From positions 248,001-312,000 of the forward strand of contig NZ_JAKKSL010000001.1 of NCBI RefSeq assembly GCF_022669015.1: 64,000 nt of DNA. Reading direction: 5' to 3'. This stretch comes from Colwellia maritima. GTDB lineage: Bacteria; Pseudomonadota; Gammaproteobacteria; Enterobacterales; Alteromonadaceae. This document shows positions 26,262 through 37,582 of this stretch, piece after piece (position 1 is the first letter of the stretch; each line of letters starts with the position of its first letter). The notes under the pieces are model-generated. The model was not told where the DNA came from. It was given only the letters and a program-made list of their open reading frames with translations, and did no database searches. Position numbers and translations under genes: made by a program.

Positions 26262-26825
26262 CTAACTACGTAATATATTTCCTGTTAATCCATTAATAAT
26301 TTTTGAAGGCTTTAGTAATCCAGACGTTTTTCCTCTGATAATAAAGTCTACTTTATCGCCAAGCTGTGCTTCAACTTCCTGCCACGTTTTAACAGGTGTT
26401 TCTCCGGCTAAATTCGCACTAGTCGACACTATTGGCTTATTTGTTTGATTACATAAAGAGACGACATCTTCGTGGTCAGTAATACGTACAGCAATCGAGT
26501 CAAACTTGCCACAAAGTAAAGGTGCAATATTTTTTTTAGCGGGTAATACTTGAGTTATTGCATTAGGCCAACGAGATAAGATTGTTTGTCTTTGAGATTC
26601 GCTCAGCAGGTCATCATCAATATAGGCTAACAGTTGTGAGTAATTAGCTGCCAATAATATTAATCCTTTATGAGTAGGCCTTTGTTTAATTGTTAATAAA
26701 TTGCGAATTGCCAAATTATTATCGGGGTCACAACCTAGACCAAAAACAGCCTCCGTTGGATAAGCAATAATACCGCCCTGATAAAATATCTTGGTCGCGG
26801 TTTTCATTGCTGAAGTATCGTTCAT
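26262..26825 (-). CDS. tsaC: Threonylcarbamoyl-AMP synthase TsaC
   Basis: A YrdC/Sua5-family enzyme making threonylcarbamoyl-AMP for the t6A37 modification of ANN-decoding tRNAs. [32 protein letters not shown] and [11 protein letters not shown] are the conserved nucleotide and threonine-binding blocks. 187 residues, the short TsaC form without a Sua5 domain. Upstream on the same strand is purE; ompW and aroE follow. The intact frame contrasts with many neighbours. Confidence 0.95.
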   Translation of the reverse strand: MNDTSAMKTATKIFYQGGIIAYPTEAVFGLGCDPDNNLAIRNLLTIKQRPTHKGLILLAANYSQLLAYIDDDLLSESQRQTILSRWPNAITQVLPAKKNIAPLLCGKFDSIAVRITDHEDVVSLCNQTNKPIVSTSANLAGETPVKTWQEVEAQLGDKVDFIIRGKTSGLLKPSKIINGLTGNILRS

Positions 26826-26907
26826 AAAAAAATCACTTTAGCGGTAGTTAAATAATAGGTGAACTTTCTGAAAGTATAAGCTAAAAGTTCACCTAAAATA
26901 CGTAGTA

Positions 26908-27412
26908 TTAACTCAATTTTGCTTGCATAGCTTCATCTTTAGCTAACAAAGCTTTAGCGTTTGATACACGCTCAGCTTTCACCTTATCCGCCATACTTTG
27001 ATCTGCGACACCTAGAATTTGTGCAGCCAAGTAACCAAGCATTTTTAGCACCGACTTTACCTATAGCGACTGTAGCAACAGGAATACCACCAGGCATCAT
27101 AACGGTTGAAAGCAATGCATCATGCCCTTGCAATGGACCACAATCAACAGGAACCCCAATAACGGGTCTAGTTGTCATACCGGCAACTGCACCGCCTAAA
27201 TGAGCGGCTAAACCTGCAGCACAAATAAACACTTTACAACCACGTTCTTCGGCGTCTTTTACATAGGCTTTAGCAGCATCAGGTGTTCTGTGCGCTGAAC
27301 GAACACGAACTTCATGAGTAATATCAAACTGCTTTAAAATCTCAATAGTAGCTTGCATTACGGGTAGGTCTGAATCAGACCCCATTAAAATGGCAACAAA
27401 AGGTGAAGTCAT
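26908..27412 (-). CDS. purE: PurE, N5-carboxyaminoimidazole ribonucleotide mutase (one frameshift)
   Basis: Class I PurE of purine synthesis. [20 protein letters not shown] and VRSAHRTPD form the active site (SDSD and the H of SAHRTP), followed by [11 protein letters not shown] and [13 protein letters not shown]. After GAKNAWLL an extra G near 27026 changes frame; corrected it reads [16 protein letters not shown] and ends at TTA 26908. The corrected length is 167 residues (usual about 165). No purK follows in the window. Confidence 0.94.
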
Positions 27413-27480
27413 AATATTTCTCTTTCTTTAGGTTTAAAAATAAAAAGGTTTACAATTAAGTTCAAATTGGAATGAATAAC

Positions 27481-28071
27481 TTATAACGTTTTAAGTTTAT
27501 AATCACATTGTTTCTGTGGGCAACTGAGCACCTCACCACTTGCCATTACGCGCTTAATTAATATAGGCCAATGACATTGAGGACAAACATGTTCGACAGG
27601 TTGATGATTTAAAACATATTTGCATTTTGGGTATTGATCACAAGAGTAAAATGTTTTTCCAAAGCGGTTAGTTTTCTCTTTTAATAGGCCAATACAGCCT
27701 TTGCTTAGACAAACAGGGCAAGGGACACTCGGCGTATCATGTGCTTGCTCTTCTTCTATATGGTGACAGTCAGGGTAACTTGTACAACCAATAAACATAC
27801 CATATCGGCCTTGTTTCACAGCTAATTCGTGCCCACATAAGGGACATTCACTACCCGGCAAAGGCGTATCCTCTACCCTTTCATGCTCTACAACTGAACG
27901 GGTATATTGACAATTAGGATAATTGGAACAGCTAAAAAACGCCCCCGACTTTCCACGCTTTATTGTTAGCTCTGAACCACATTCAGGACAAACTTCATAC
28001 GCTTTCTCTAGCGCATGCTCGTGTCGAGAAAATAAAGGTTTTCCTTTGTTAGGATCAATTGAATTAGGCAT
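27481..28071 (-). CDS. yrdD: Topoisomerase-I-type zinc-ribbon protein YrdD
   Basis: 196 residues made of four Cys4 zinc ribbons of the topoisomerase I C-terminal type: CPECGSEL...CSNYPNC, CPLCGHEL...CTSYPDC, CPVCLSKGC...CDQYPKC, and CPQCHW...CPQKQC. The catalytic topoisomerase domain is absent, so this is a stand-alone DNA- or RNA-binding protein; its function is unknown. Homologues sit in the smg-dprA-tsaC-aroE block, as here. Confidence 0.88.
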   Translation of the reverse strand: MPNSIDPNKGKPLFSRHEHALEKAYEVCPECGSELTIKRGKSGAFFSCSNYPNCQYTRSVVEHERVEDTPLPGSECPLCGHELAVKQGRYGMFIGCTSYPDCHHIEEEQAHDTPSVPCPVCLSKGCIGLLKEKTNRFGKTFYSCDQYPKCKYVLNHQPVEHVCPQCHWPILIKRVMASGEVLSCPQKQCDYKLKTL

Positions 28072-28196
28072 TAGTTAAACAAAAGCACAAGTAAGTTGTG
28101 ACATATTATGCCACAACTTCCCTTAAAAAGACTAGTACCTAAATTATAGGCCTATAGATGGGTTAAGATAGCGATTAATACGGAATTAACACGATA

Positions 28197-28670
28197 CTAA
28201 TGTAATAGTCCCTCTTGTTCATCAAAAATAAGTTCTTCCATTTGAGAATAGGCATTTTCTTGCCCTGGAACATTAAATAACACCATCAAAATAACCCACT
28301 TTAGATCATCTAAAGAGAAATGATTTGTATCGAGCTCCATCACCCTGTCGATAACCATTTCACGCGTGGTAAAATCTAAGACATTTATTTGTTCTAAAAA
28401 CAAAATGAATCCTCGACTTTGTGTATCAAGCAGTTGCATTTCATTTTCAGTATAAATGCGGAAAGATTGATTACCCACTCGTGTTAAATAAGGATAAGCA
28501 TCAGAATCTTGCAGCGCACTTAGCTTTTCTAACCAACTCAGTGCTTTGTATATTTCATCTTGATGAAAACCGGCTCGCGTTAATTCATCGGTTAATATAT
28601 CATGATCGACCATAACTTCGGCTTCACTATGTATATAATTTTCAAACAAATACATTAAAATATCGAACAT
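28197..28670 (-). CDS. smg: DUF494 family protein Smg
   Basis: Smg, a 157-residue protein of unknown function encoded beside dprA in many Gammaproteobacteria. [19 protein letters not shown] is its conserved N-terminus, so I place the start at ATG 28670 instead of 28688. The Asp/Glu-rich helical body includes [18 protein letters not shown] near the end. It follows dprA by about 30 bases. Confidence 0.9.
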   Translation of the reverse strand: MFDILMYLFENYIHSEAEVMVDHDILTDELTRAGFHQDEIYKALSWLEKLSALQDSDAYPYLTRVGNQSFRIYTENEMQLLDTQSRGFILFLEQINVLDFTTREMVIDRVMELDTNHFSLDDLKWVILMVLFNVPGQENAYSQMEELIFDEQEGLLH

Positions 28671-28701
28671 AACTAGCCCCTTGTTCACCTTGGATATGTT
28701 A

Positions 28702-29817
28702 CTACAATCTAAGGTAGCCCCCTGGTACTGCAGCTACCAAACCTTTCAACTCCAATATAGTTAGCCGAGTGAGCACTTCTTGAATTGGAAGTTTACTCCT
28801 CAGTACAACCGTATCTACGGGCGTAATTTCAAACCCCACACTATCCAACATTTCATCATCGCACAAGTCCTTATTTAGTCTTTCACCATCAATTTCTTCA
28901 TTTACGCTTGATTCTAATTTCGGGTGCTGTGATAAGTGTAGACTAGAATTATCCAGAAAAACTAACTCATTTATTATATCGGCAGGTTCTTCAACAAGTT
29001 TAGCACCTTGTTTAATTAACCAATGACACCCTTTTGCTTGTAAGTTACCGATACCACTTGGTATTGCAAAAACATCACGGTTTTGCTCTAGCGCACAACG
29101 AGCTGTTATGAGTGAACCACTTTGCAAAGCCGCTTCGACAACCAACACACCACTTAATCCACTGATAATTCTATTTCTTTTTGGAAAATGTCCTGCTTTG
29201 GGTGAAGTACCAGGCAAAAATTCACTTATGATAGCCCCTTCTTTTTCTATAATATTTTTAGCTAAAGATCGGTGTCTTCTTGGGTATACTTGATCTAATC
29301 CTGTAGCCACTACTGCAATAGTACTAGCATGACGAGTTAACGCTCCTTTATGTGCTGCAGCATCAATACCTAGCGCTAAGCCACTTGTTATGACTAACCC
29401 AACGTCAACTAATTGTTGAGCAATTTTAAAAGCGGTTTCTCTGCCATTAATACTAGCTGATCGGCTACCCACAATCGCTAATTGATTTTGATGCAATAAA
29501 CTCTTATTACCTTGTACAAATAGCACCAGAGGCGGATCATAAATTTGTTTGAGCATAGGTGGGTATTGTTCGTCATCAAAACCAATAATTTCACTATGGC
29601 AACGTTGGCTGTTGATAATTATCTCATCAATTGCTTGCCAATCGGGCTGATGAAAAGCGGACAATTGTTTTACTGTTAAATTATTAGCTGATGTTAATTT
29701 TGAAGAAGTAAAAAGCGTTGACAAACCGTGGTGATTCACCAACGCTAATTTTTTATGAATGGCTAGCCGAGGCACGGACTTTAAGGCTAACCAATAATGA
29801 ATATTACTTTTTTGCAC
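28702..29817 (-). CDS. dprA: DNA processing protein DprA
   Basis: DprA/Smf loads RecA on incoming single-stranded DNA in natural transformation. The Rossmann-like core is clear: [67 protein letters not shown] and [22 protein letters not shown] winged-helix segment ([23 protein letters not shown]) closes the 371 residues. It lies between the LysM gene and smg. Confidence 0.96.
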   Translation of the reverse strand: MQKSNIHYWLALKSVPRLAIHKKLALVNHHGLSTLFTSSKLTSANNLTVKQLSAFHQPDWQAIDEIIINSQRCHSEIIGFDDEQYPPMLKQIYDPPLVLFVQGNKSLLHQNQLAIVGSRSASINGRETAFKIAQQLVDVGLVITSGLALGIDAAAHKGALTRHASTIAVVATGLDQVYPRRHRSLAKNIIEKEGAIISEFLPGTSPKAGHFPKRNRIISGLSGVLVVEAALQSGSLITARCALEQNRDVFAIPSGIGNLQAKGCHWLIKQGAKLVEEPADIINELVFLDNSSLHLSQHPKLESSVNEEIDGERLNKDLCDDEMLDSVGFEITPVDTVVLRSKLPIQEVLTRLTILELKGLVAAVPGGYLRL

Positions 29818-29886
29818 TTGTCTTCTCCCTAAGACATATCTCCTCTAATATAGAACAATAACAGTTATAACCTTTTTAAATAGTGC

Positions 29887-30990
29887 TTATTCTGGTGCAG
29901 CAACGCTATCTTGTAATCTCGCCGGTTTTTCAGTTTTCAATATTAACGCCATACTCGCTTGCGGATAAACTTTAAAAACCATTAATTCACCTAAATACTC
30001 TTCTGGCATTTTATAATCTGAACCATTATCACTTAATAAACGGTGCCATCTAGACGCCTCGTGGGTATATTTAGGTCCAGTATTAGTCTCTACTACACCA
30101 GGACTTAAACGTCTAATTGACATAACATCACCAACAACAACTTGATGTTCAGTACCACGGTTAATCATTACAACTTCTAATTTGCCAAATTCTCGCCCTT
30201 CACTAACCGCTTTTACAATTGTGCCACGAAATGATTTATCAACCGCTTTCATGGTAAAAATTGAAGGTAACATTTGTCCTTCATTAACGGGAACAACATA
30301 ATCACCTGAATGTATTTCGCGCTTGGCTGTACTGATTTTTAAGGTTGCCGGTTCTTTTTCATCCATATTCCCCGATCTAATCGCTTGACCTGTGGCTACA
30401 AGATCAGCATAAAAACCTAGAGAGAGTTCAGTCTCTGGATCAATGATTTCTTCACCTTTATTATAAATCGCGTATGTTTTAGATAATTCTAGATCTTTAT
30501 TAACATAAACTTTAAACCCTGTGATACTTGATCTATAACCTTCATCGCTGCCTATAACATGCGGGAATTGTTCAAGTTGCTCAGCACTAAATAACTGATC
30601 ATACTTGATAAATGGCGCAATAACTTCTAATGGTAATAATTTTATTGCAGAGTTTTCTTTGTTTTTTTGACGAATTTTTGGAGACCATTTAAAGCCGGGT
30701 TTACCCTTAGTTGACTTAAGCACCAACATAGGCTCACCATTTTCATCATAGACTAATGAAATAATATCACCTGGATAAATTAAATGGGGATTCTTAATGT
30801 CAGGGTTTAAACGCCATAGTTTAGGCCAAAGCCATGGTTGGTTTAAAAATACAGATGATATATCCCAAAGGGTATCTCCTTTAACAACGACATATGTTTT
30901 GGGTGCATCATCATTTATTTTAAGTTGATCAGCCAATGATATAGTAGAACACGCAAATAAAGAGAGTGTTAACAATATTTTTTTTAGCAT
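29887..30990 (-). CDS. Exported LysM-domain protein
   Basis: A secreted protein with signal peptide MLKKILLTLSLFACSTISLA (start at ATG 30990; upstream in-frame ATGs at 31041 and 31020 would place it internally). One LysM peptidoglycan-binding domain follows (YVVVKGDTLWDISSVFLNQPWLWPKLWRLN in pieces, ending at IYPGDIISL), then about 270 residues without a domain I recognise. The same gene is found beside dprA and def in many Gammaproteobacteria. It is divergent from def with 127 bases between the starts. Probably acts in the periplasm at the cell wall. Confidence 0.88.
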   Translation of the reverse strand: MLKKILLTLSLFACSTISLADQLKINDDAPKTYVVVKGDTLWDISSVFLNQPWLWPKLWRLNPDIKNPHLIYPGDIISLVYDENGEPMLVLKSTKGKPGFKWSPKIRQKNKENSAIKLLPLEVIAPFIKYDQLFSAEQLEQFPHVIGSDEGYRSSITGFKVYVNKDLELSKTYAIYNKGEEIIDPETELSLGFYADLVATGQAIRSGNMDEKEPATLKISTAKREIHSGDYVVPVNEGQMLPSIFTMKAVDKSFRGTIVKAVSEGREFGKLEVVMINRGTEHQVVVGDVMSIRRLSPGVVETNTGPKYTHEASRWHRLLSDNGSDYKMPEEYLGELMVFKVYPQASMALILKTEKPARLQDSVAAPE

Positions 30991-31117
30991 GTGTCTAGTT
31001 CCTTTATGATGGTTTTTCATGCTTTTATAGAAATGCAGCATTATTAGTTGCTATAATGGTAAACATAACACTCTAAAAGCATTATCGCTAATTCTTTTAT
31101 CAAACATTTATAAGATT

Positions 31118-31633
31118 ATGACTATTTTAACTGTATTAAGATTCCCAGATCCTCGTTTAAAAACAACAGCTAGCCCAGTAACTGAAGTTACAGACGCTAC
31201 ATTAACAATCATAAATGATATGTTGTCAACCATGTATGAAGAAAAAGGTGTCGGCTTAGCCGCTACCCAAGTTAACATCCATCAACGCATTGTCGTAATG
31301 GATGTCTCTGAAAATGGAGACCAACCTATTGTTTTAATCAACCCAGAAATTATCGCTAAAAGTGATGAAACCGTAATCAATGAAGAAGGTTGTTTATCGG
31401 TTCCTGGAATTTACGCAAAAGTCGACCGTCACACTAGCTGCACAGTAAAAGCACTAGATAAAACGGGTAAAGAATTTACCTTGGATGGTGATGGCTTATT
31501 AAGTATTTGTATTCAGCACGAGCTTGACCATTTAAATGGCGTTTTATTTGTCGACTATTTATCACCACTAAAACGTCAACGAATTAAAACAAAACTAGAA
31601 AAAGAAGCACGTTTAGAACAAGACAACATTTAA
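31118..31633 (+). CDS. def: Peptide deformylase
   Basis: Removes the N-formyl group from nascent proteins. All three motifs are intact: GVGLAATQV (motif I), EEGCLSVPG (motif II, metal Cys) and [12 protein letters not shown] (motif III, HExxH). 171 residues, the usual size. It is the first gene of def-fmt-rsmB-trkA on the plus strand. Confidence 0.97.
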   Translation: MTILTVLRFPDPRLKTTASPVTEVTDATLTIINDMLSTMYEEKGVGLAATQVNIHQRIVVMDVSENGDQPIVLINPEIIAKSDETVINEEGCLSVPGIYAKVDRHTSCTVKALDKTGKEFTLDGDGLLSICIQHELDHLNGVLFVDYLSPLKRQRIKTKLEKEARLEQDNI

Positions 31634-31656
31634 TACTCACTTTTAGGATAGCTCTT

Positions 31657-32650
31657 TTGTCAAAACCATTAAATATTATCTTTTTGGCACGCCTGATTTT
31701 GCTGCCCAACATTTGGCAGCACTAATTAATAGCCAACACAATGTTGTCGCTGTTTATTGCCCTCCTGATAAACCGGCAGGACGAGGGAAGAAATTAACCG
31801 CATGCGCCACCAAATTATTAGCTATTGATCATAACTTACCTGTTGAACAACCTATTAACTTTAAAAACACAGGCGACCAAGCACAATTAGCTCAATACAA
31901 TGCCGATGTTATGGTGGTGGTTGCTTATGGTTTATTGCTTCCTGAAGTTATACTCAATTCACCACGTTTAGGGTGCATTAATGTTCATGGTTCTTTATTA
32001 CCAAAATGGCGAGGTGCAGCTCCTATTCAACGCGCATTAGAAGCGGCGATAAAAAAACAGGCGTAACCATTATGCAAATGGATAAAGGGCTTGATACTGG
32101 TGATATGATTTTAACGGCTGAATGCCCTATTGAAAATACTGATACAAGTGCCGGCCTTTATCAAAAGCTTGCTCAACTTGGTCCAAAAGCATTAATCGAT
32201 TCGTTAGTATTGATGGCAGAAGAGAATTATAGTGCGACCAGACAAAATGATGATATATCTACTTATGCACATAAACTAGAAAAAGCTGAAGCGGAAATAA
32301 ATTGGCAACTGACAGCAAATGAAATAGATCGAAAAATTAGAGCCTACAACCCTTGGCCAATTGCACAGTTTACCTTTACAGAAGGTACCCAAGATAAAAA
32401 ACAACATAGAATTCGAGTTTGGCAAGCTTCAATTAACGAAACACAAAGTTCAGAGCCTGCAGGAACCATTCTCTCGGTAGATAAAGCAGGCATTGTTGTT
32501 GCCACAGCAAAAGGCGCAATTTGTTTAGAAGTTTTACAATTACCAAACAAAAAAGCATTGCCAGTTCAAGATATCTTAAATGGTCGATCTGAGTGGTTTA
32601 CGCTCGGCACTAATATTAATGGTGCTTTTATCAAGAGTGATGCTAGTTAA
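31657..32650 (+). CDS. fmt: Methionyl-tRNA formyltransferase Fmt (two frameshifts)
   Basis: Formylates initiator Met-tRNA. Start TTG 31657 (10 bases after an AGGAT ribosome binding site) gives SKPLNIIF; one base lost near 31683 (T5 run) precedes [14 protein letters not shown]. The frame to about 32048 contains [11 protein letters not shown] and [24 protein letters not shown] second lost base (GG near 32048) precedes [20 protein letters not shown], and the C-terminal domain follows to 32650. The corrected length is about 331 residues. It abuts rsmB with no gap. Confidence 0.94.
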
Positions 32651-33996
32651 ATGACATCGATAACTCAAGACAATAAACAAAAACGAGTTAATGTTCGAGC
32701 ATTAGCCGCTAAATGTTGCTACAGCGTAATAGATCAAGGCCGTAGTCTTGGAGACGAGCTGCCAAAACAACAAGATAAAGCCTCAATAAAAGATAAGGCC
32801 TTATTACAAGAGATTTGTTACGGTGTGTTACGTTTTTTACCTGAATTAGAGCATGACGTTCGAGGTTTAATCCAAAAGCCTTTAACAGGAAAACAACGCG
32901 TATTTCATTTTTTATTATTGGTCGGGGTATACCAAATTAAATATATGCGTATTCCTGACCATGCCGCTGTAAGTGAAACTGTTGGTGCTACAGGGGCACT
33001 TAAAAATCGTCATATGAAAGCGCTAATTAACGGTGTACTTCGAAACTATTTACGCGCTAGAGAAAACGCCATAGAGGCACCCTTACCTACATCTGATTTA
33101 CCTCTTTCAATTCAATATAATCATCCCAGTTGGTTTATCAAAGAAATACAGAAAAGTTACCCCCAACAATGGCAACAAATACTCAATGCAAACCAACAAA
33201 AACCGCCAATGTGGTTAAGAGTAAATCAGCAACATCACACTATTAATGATTATAAAAAACTGCTCGAAACAGCAGAAATATCAATTAATTCTGTAGAGCC
33301 ATTAAGTCAAGCTATTGAATTAACACACCCAACAGATGTATTGAACTTACCTGGTTTTGAACAAGGTTGGGTGTCAATTCAAGATGGTGCAGCACAACAA
33401 GCCGCTCGGCTGCTAAATTGCCAAAAAGATGATGTAGTACTAGATTGCTGCGCAGCACCCGGTGGAAAAACCTGTCATATTTTAGAGTTCACCCCAGAGA
33501 TTGCTTCAATGACAGCCATTGACATTGAAGCGAATCGCTTAGTAAGAGTAGAAGAAAATCTTGCTCGATTAGGTTTAAAAGCAACCGTCATAGCTGCTGA
33601 TGCAGCCAATGCTAAAACATGGTGGCAAGGACAGTACTTTGACCGTATTTTCCGGATATCCCATGCTCAGGCACAGGTGTTATTCGCCGCCATCCCGACA
33701 TAAAGTGGCTACGTAAAGCTTCTGATATAGATGCTTTAATGATTTTACAGCAGCAAATTATAAAAGAAATATGGTCTTTGCTTAAACCTGGTGGTACTTT
33801 ACTTTATGCTACTTGTAGTATTTTACCGCAAGAAAACAGTCAACAAATAGTACACTTTCTTGAGCATCATCCTGATGCGCAGTTATTGCCTTTTGAGAAT
33901 GCCGAACATGACAATAATATTGGTTGGCAATTATTACCCGGTATAAATAACATGGATGGTTTTTATTACGCTAAGTTATTAAAAATAAAAACTTAA
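32651..33996 (+). CDS. rsmB: 16S rRNA m5C967 methyltransferase RsmB (one frameshift)
   Basis: N-terminal NusB-like domain ([33 protein letters not shown]) and a C-terminal SAM domain with [16 protein letters not shown]. The frame breaks near 33650; one restored base in TTCCGG gives [21 protein letters not shown], which contains the catalytic Cys motif PCSGTG, then [20 protein letters not shown] and [15 protein letters not shown] (second Cys, TCS) to 33996. The corrected length is about 448 residues. It starts immediately after fmt, and trkA follows by 48 bases. Confidence 0.94.
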
Positions 33997-34044
33997 TATA
34001 AAATTCAAGACGTACATACAGAACTTGAGAATAAAAATAACAAA

Positions 34045-35421
34045 ATGAAAATTATAATAGTCGGTGCAGGCCAAGTAGGCGGAACATTAGCAGAAAACCT
34101 AGTAGGTGAAAATAACGAAATATCTGTTGTGGATACTGACGGAGAAAAGCTGCGTGAATTACAAGACAGAATGGATCTTCAAGTAGTTACAGGTCAAGGT
34201 TGTTATCCAGACGTATTAAAAAAAGCCGGTGCAGAAGATGCGGATATGGTTATTGCGGTTACATCAGATGATGCAACTAACATGATTACTTGCCAAATTT
34301 GCTCATCATTGTTTAATACCCATAAAAAAATTGCTCGCATTCGTTCAAACCAAATTTTAAAATATGCCGAGCCTTTATTTCATAAAAACCAAATACCTAT
34401 TGATCACGTTATAGCACCTGAGGAATTGGTTACTCGTGATATAGCACGGCTTATTGACTACCCTGGAGCACTTCAAGTGCTAGAATTTGCTAATGGTAGT
34501 GTTAGTTTAGTAGCAGTAAAAGCCTATTATGGTGGCTTATTGGTTGGTCATGCATTATCAACCCTAAGAGACCATATACCCAATGTAGATACACGTGTAG
34601 CCGCCATTTACCGTAATGGAAAGCCTATTAGACCATTAGGTACAACAGTGATTGAAGCAGATGATGAAGTGTTTTTCATTGCTGCCAGTATTCATATTCG
34701 TGCCGTCATGAATGAATTACAGAAATTGGAAGCTGCCTATAAACGCATCATGATTGTTGGTGGTGGTAATATAGGTCTTGGTTTAGCACGTATATTAGAA
34801 AATAATCACCAAGTAAAACTAATAGAACGATCTCCAGAACGAGCAGCTCTGCTTACCTCTGAATTAAATAATACCTTAGTTTTCAATGGCGACTCTTCTG
34901 ATATAGAGTTATTAACTGAAGAGAACATAGAGCAATTTGATGTGTTTATTGCTGTTACCAATGACGATGAAGCTAATATTATGTCATCACTGCTTGCTAA
35001 AAAGCTTGGGGTACGCAAAACCATGGTTCTTATTCAACGAGATGCCTATATTGAATTAGTACATGGTGGGACTATTGATATTGCAATATCACCTCAGCAA
35101 GCAACAATTTCAGCACTACTAACTCATGTTAGACGTGGAACAATAGATAATGTCTATAGTTTGCGTGGTGGTGCTGCTGAAGCAATTGAAATTGTTGCTA
35201 AAGGCGATGAAAAATCTTCAAAAGTAGTTGGTCGTGCCATCAAAGATATTAAGCTACCACCAGGTACAACAATTGGGGCAGTGGTTCGTGGCACTGAAGT
35301 ATTAATCGCGCACTCAAATACACTGATAATTGAAGAAGACCATGTTATTTTATTCTTAGTTAATAAACGTTATATCAGCGATGTTGAAAAGTTATTCCAA
35401 GTGAGTGCTATTTACTTTTAG
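34045..35421 (+). CDS. trkA: Trk potassium uptake regulatory protein TrkA
   Basis: Peripheral NAD-binding subunit of the Trk K+ system; 458 residues with the duplicated RCK architecture. The first nucleotide loop is [17 protein letters not shown] (residues 3-19), the second [17 protein letters not shown] (about 235-251), each followed by a TrkA_C domain. Its channel partner trkH converges on it from the other strand 39 bases away. Frame intact. Confidence 0.97.
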   Translation: MKIIIVGAGQVGGTLAENLVGENNEISVVDTDGEKLRELQDRMDLQVVTGQGCYPDVLKKAGAEDADMVIAVTSDDATNMITCQICSSLFNTHKKIARIRSNQILKYAEPLFHKNQIPIDHVIAPEELVTRDIARLIDYPGALQVLEFANGSVSLVAVKAYYGGLLVGHALSTLRDHIPNVDTRVAAIYRNGKPIRPLGTTVIEADDEVFFIAASIHIRAVMNELQKLEAAYKRIMIVGGGNIGLGLARILENNHQVKLIERSPERAALLTSELNNTLVFNGDSSDIELLTEENIEQFDVFIAVTNDDEANIMSSLLAKKLGVRKTMVLIQRDAYIELVHGGTIDIAISPQQATISALLTHVRRGTIDNVYSLRGGAAEAIEIVAKGDEKSSKVVGRAIKDIKLPPGTTIGAVVRGTEVLIAHSNTLIIEEDHVILFLVNKRYISDVEKLFQVSAIYF

Positions 35422-35437
35422 GCTTTAAAATATTGTG

Positions 35438-35468
35438 GCACTTAATAATGTTTTGCATTATTAAGTGC
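35438..35468. terminator. Hairpin between trkA and trkH
   Basis: A perfect 13-bp inverted repeat (GCACTTAATAATG / CATTATTAAGTGC) with a 5-base loop between the converging trkA and trkH genes, overlapping the trkH stop codon. Position suggests a shared terminator, but neither side has a clean T-run, so it may act as a 3' stabilising structure. Confidence 0.5.
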
Positions 35469-36911
35469 GCCAGAATCCAGGAGTAAACAACACTAGCAAG
35501 GTAAATATTTCTAATCGACCAAATAACATAGCCATAATCAATACCCATTTACTATCATCACCAATGCTTGAGAAATTGGCAGCAACTTCACCTAATCCTG
35601 GGCCAAGGTTATTAATAGCAGCTGCAACTGCGGTAAAAGCAGTAATATCATCAATACCTGTGGCTAAAAGTAATAACATGCAAATAACAAACACAGCAGC
35701 GTAGGCAGAAAAGAATCCCCAAACAGCCTCAACAACACGATCTGGCAGCACTTTTTTTCCAATTTTGATACTGAATATAGCCTTAGGATGAACTAATTTA
35801 TTTAACTCACGTACGCCTTGTAAGTAAAGTAACAATACACGTACAACCTTCATTCCACCCGCTGTACTGGCCGCACAACCACCAATAAAACTAGAAAAAA
35901 TCAATAATATAGGTAATAACGTAGGCCAATCTGCAAATGAGGTGGTTGTAAAACCGGCAGTGGTGCTTATTGATACAGATTGAAATAATGCCTGATCAAA
36001 TGCTTTATCAGAATCTTGATAAGTACCTGATGTCATCAGTACTGTGAAACAAATTAGAGTTAACATTAACTGAATAGCAATAAAAACTTTAAATTCAGGA
36101 TCATAAAAATAATTTTTGAGGGATTTACTTTGTAGTACAGCATAATGCAACGCAAAATTAACACCTGATATAATCAAGAAAAACACACAAATAAAGTTGA
36201 TAACAGGGCTGTTAAAATACCCCATACTTGCATCATGGGTAGAAAAACCACCAATAGCTATTGTGGAAAAAGAATGACAAATAGCATCAAAACCTGACAT
36301 GCCCGCCAACCAATAAGCCGTTGCACAGGCAATAGTTAACGATAAATAGATGTACCATAAATGTTTAGCCGTATCAGCGATTCTTGGCGTCATTTTTGAA
36401 TCTTTAACCGGTCCAGGAATTTCTGCACGATACAACTGCATTCCACCAATACCCAACATAGGCAAAACAGCAACAGCTAAAACAATGATTCCCATCCCCC
36501 TAGCCACTGTAATTGTTGGCGATACCACAATACAGCATGAGGCAAGCCTTCAATATGCGTTAGAATGGTTGCTCCAGTTGTTGTTAAGCCAGAGAATGAC
36601 TCAAAAAAAGCGTCCGTTATCGACAGTGATGGTTGTTCGAGAAGAATAAGAGGAATAGCAGAAAAACTTGCTAAAACTAACCAAAATAATACGACTATCA
36701 AAAAGCCTTCTCGGGCTCTTAAATCTGTTTTTTGATTTCGATTGGGGTACCAGGCTAAAAACCCCGTAAATAAACACCATAAAAACCCCAGTAAAAAAGG
36801 TACCCCACCGCCATCACGATAGATAAGAGAAACTAAGGCAGGTGGTAGCATAGTGACACTAAGTAATGCCACCAATAAACCTAAAATTCGAATAATATTT
36901 TTATATTGCAC
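35461..36911 (-). CDS. trkH: Trk potassium uptake protein TrkH (one frameshift)
   Basis: K+-translocating membrane subunit. The N-terminal piece (36911-about 36500) reads MQYKNIIRILGLL to LTTTGATIL (first selectivity P-loop, TTGAT) and LQWLGG. A G lost from a G run near 36500 then changes frame, and the protein resumes as MGIIVLAVAVLPMLGIGGMQLYRAE with the later P-loops FSTIAIGGFSTHD, STTAGFTTT and NNLGPGLG. The corrected length is 483 residues, the same as E. coli TrkH. It follows yigZ by 45 bases. Confidence 0.95.
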
Positions 36912-36956
36912 GTTTTATTTTCATTGTTATTTTATTTATTTCAGCTATAAACCAAG

Positions 36957-37577
36957 TTACAAATTATCCGATGGGGTTAGTGATAGCTCTCCTGCAGATA
37001 ATGTTTGCAGTTTATGTTCTATCCAAGCTAATTCTGCTTTAGGTAAAGAAAGCTTAAATTGCACTTGCTGTAGATATTCTTGTTCAATAACCTGCCCTTG
37101 TACTTGGCTAATTATATGTAGTACATCATCAACTTGGTTATATTGACATGCTAATGTTTTTGTCGCCATCGCTATTTTAGTTTTCGATTGTAAAAAAACC
37201 AACGCTTGACGAACACTATCTCCATACGCACGCTGTAAACCGCCAGTACCTAACTTTGTTCCACCAAAATATCGTACAATAACAGCACAAACCTGCCCAA
37301 TCCCCCCGCCTTGTAAAACGGCTAACATAGGCTTCCCCGCTGTACCACTAGGCTCACCATCATCAGAATACCCATAACCCAAACTATTATTAGCAGCCTT
37401 TGTTAGGAAAGCATAACAATAATGGCTTGCTTGCGGGTGTAAAAGCTGACATTGCTTTACTTGTTCTTTAGCTTCTTCAATACTCTCACAAGGCTCTAAG
37501 AAACAAATAAAGCGACTTCGGTTGACAACAGTTTCATGCTCAACCTTATTAACGGCTATCTTATATGGTGTAACCAT
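36957..37577 (-). CDS. yigZ: YigZ/IMPACT family protein
   Basis: A 206-residue UPF0029/IMPACT-family protein: N-terminal domain with RSRFICFLEPCESIEEA, HYCYAFL, YSDDGEPSGTAGKPML and VVRYFGGTKLGTGGL(QRAY), and a small ferredoxin-like C-terminal domain. Its function in bacteria is unclear; eukaryotic IMPACT links to translation control. The gene order pepQ-yigZ-trkH is the same as in E. coli. Only 5 bases separate it from pepQ. Confidence 0.93.
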   Translation of the reverse strand: MVTPYKIAVNKVEHETVVNRSRFICFLEPCESIEEAKEQVKQCQLLHPQASHYCYAFLTKAANNSLGYGYSDDGEPSGTAGKPMLAVLQGGGIGQVCAVIVRYFGGTKLGTGGLQRAYGDSVRQALVFLQSKTKIAMATKTLACQYNQVDDVLHIISQVQGQVIEQEYLQQVQFKLSLPKAELAWIEHKLQTLSAGELSLTPSDNL

Positions 37578-37582
37578 TACGA

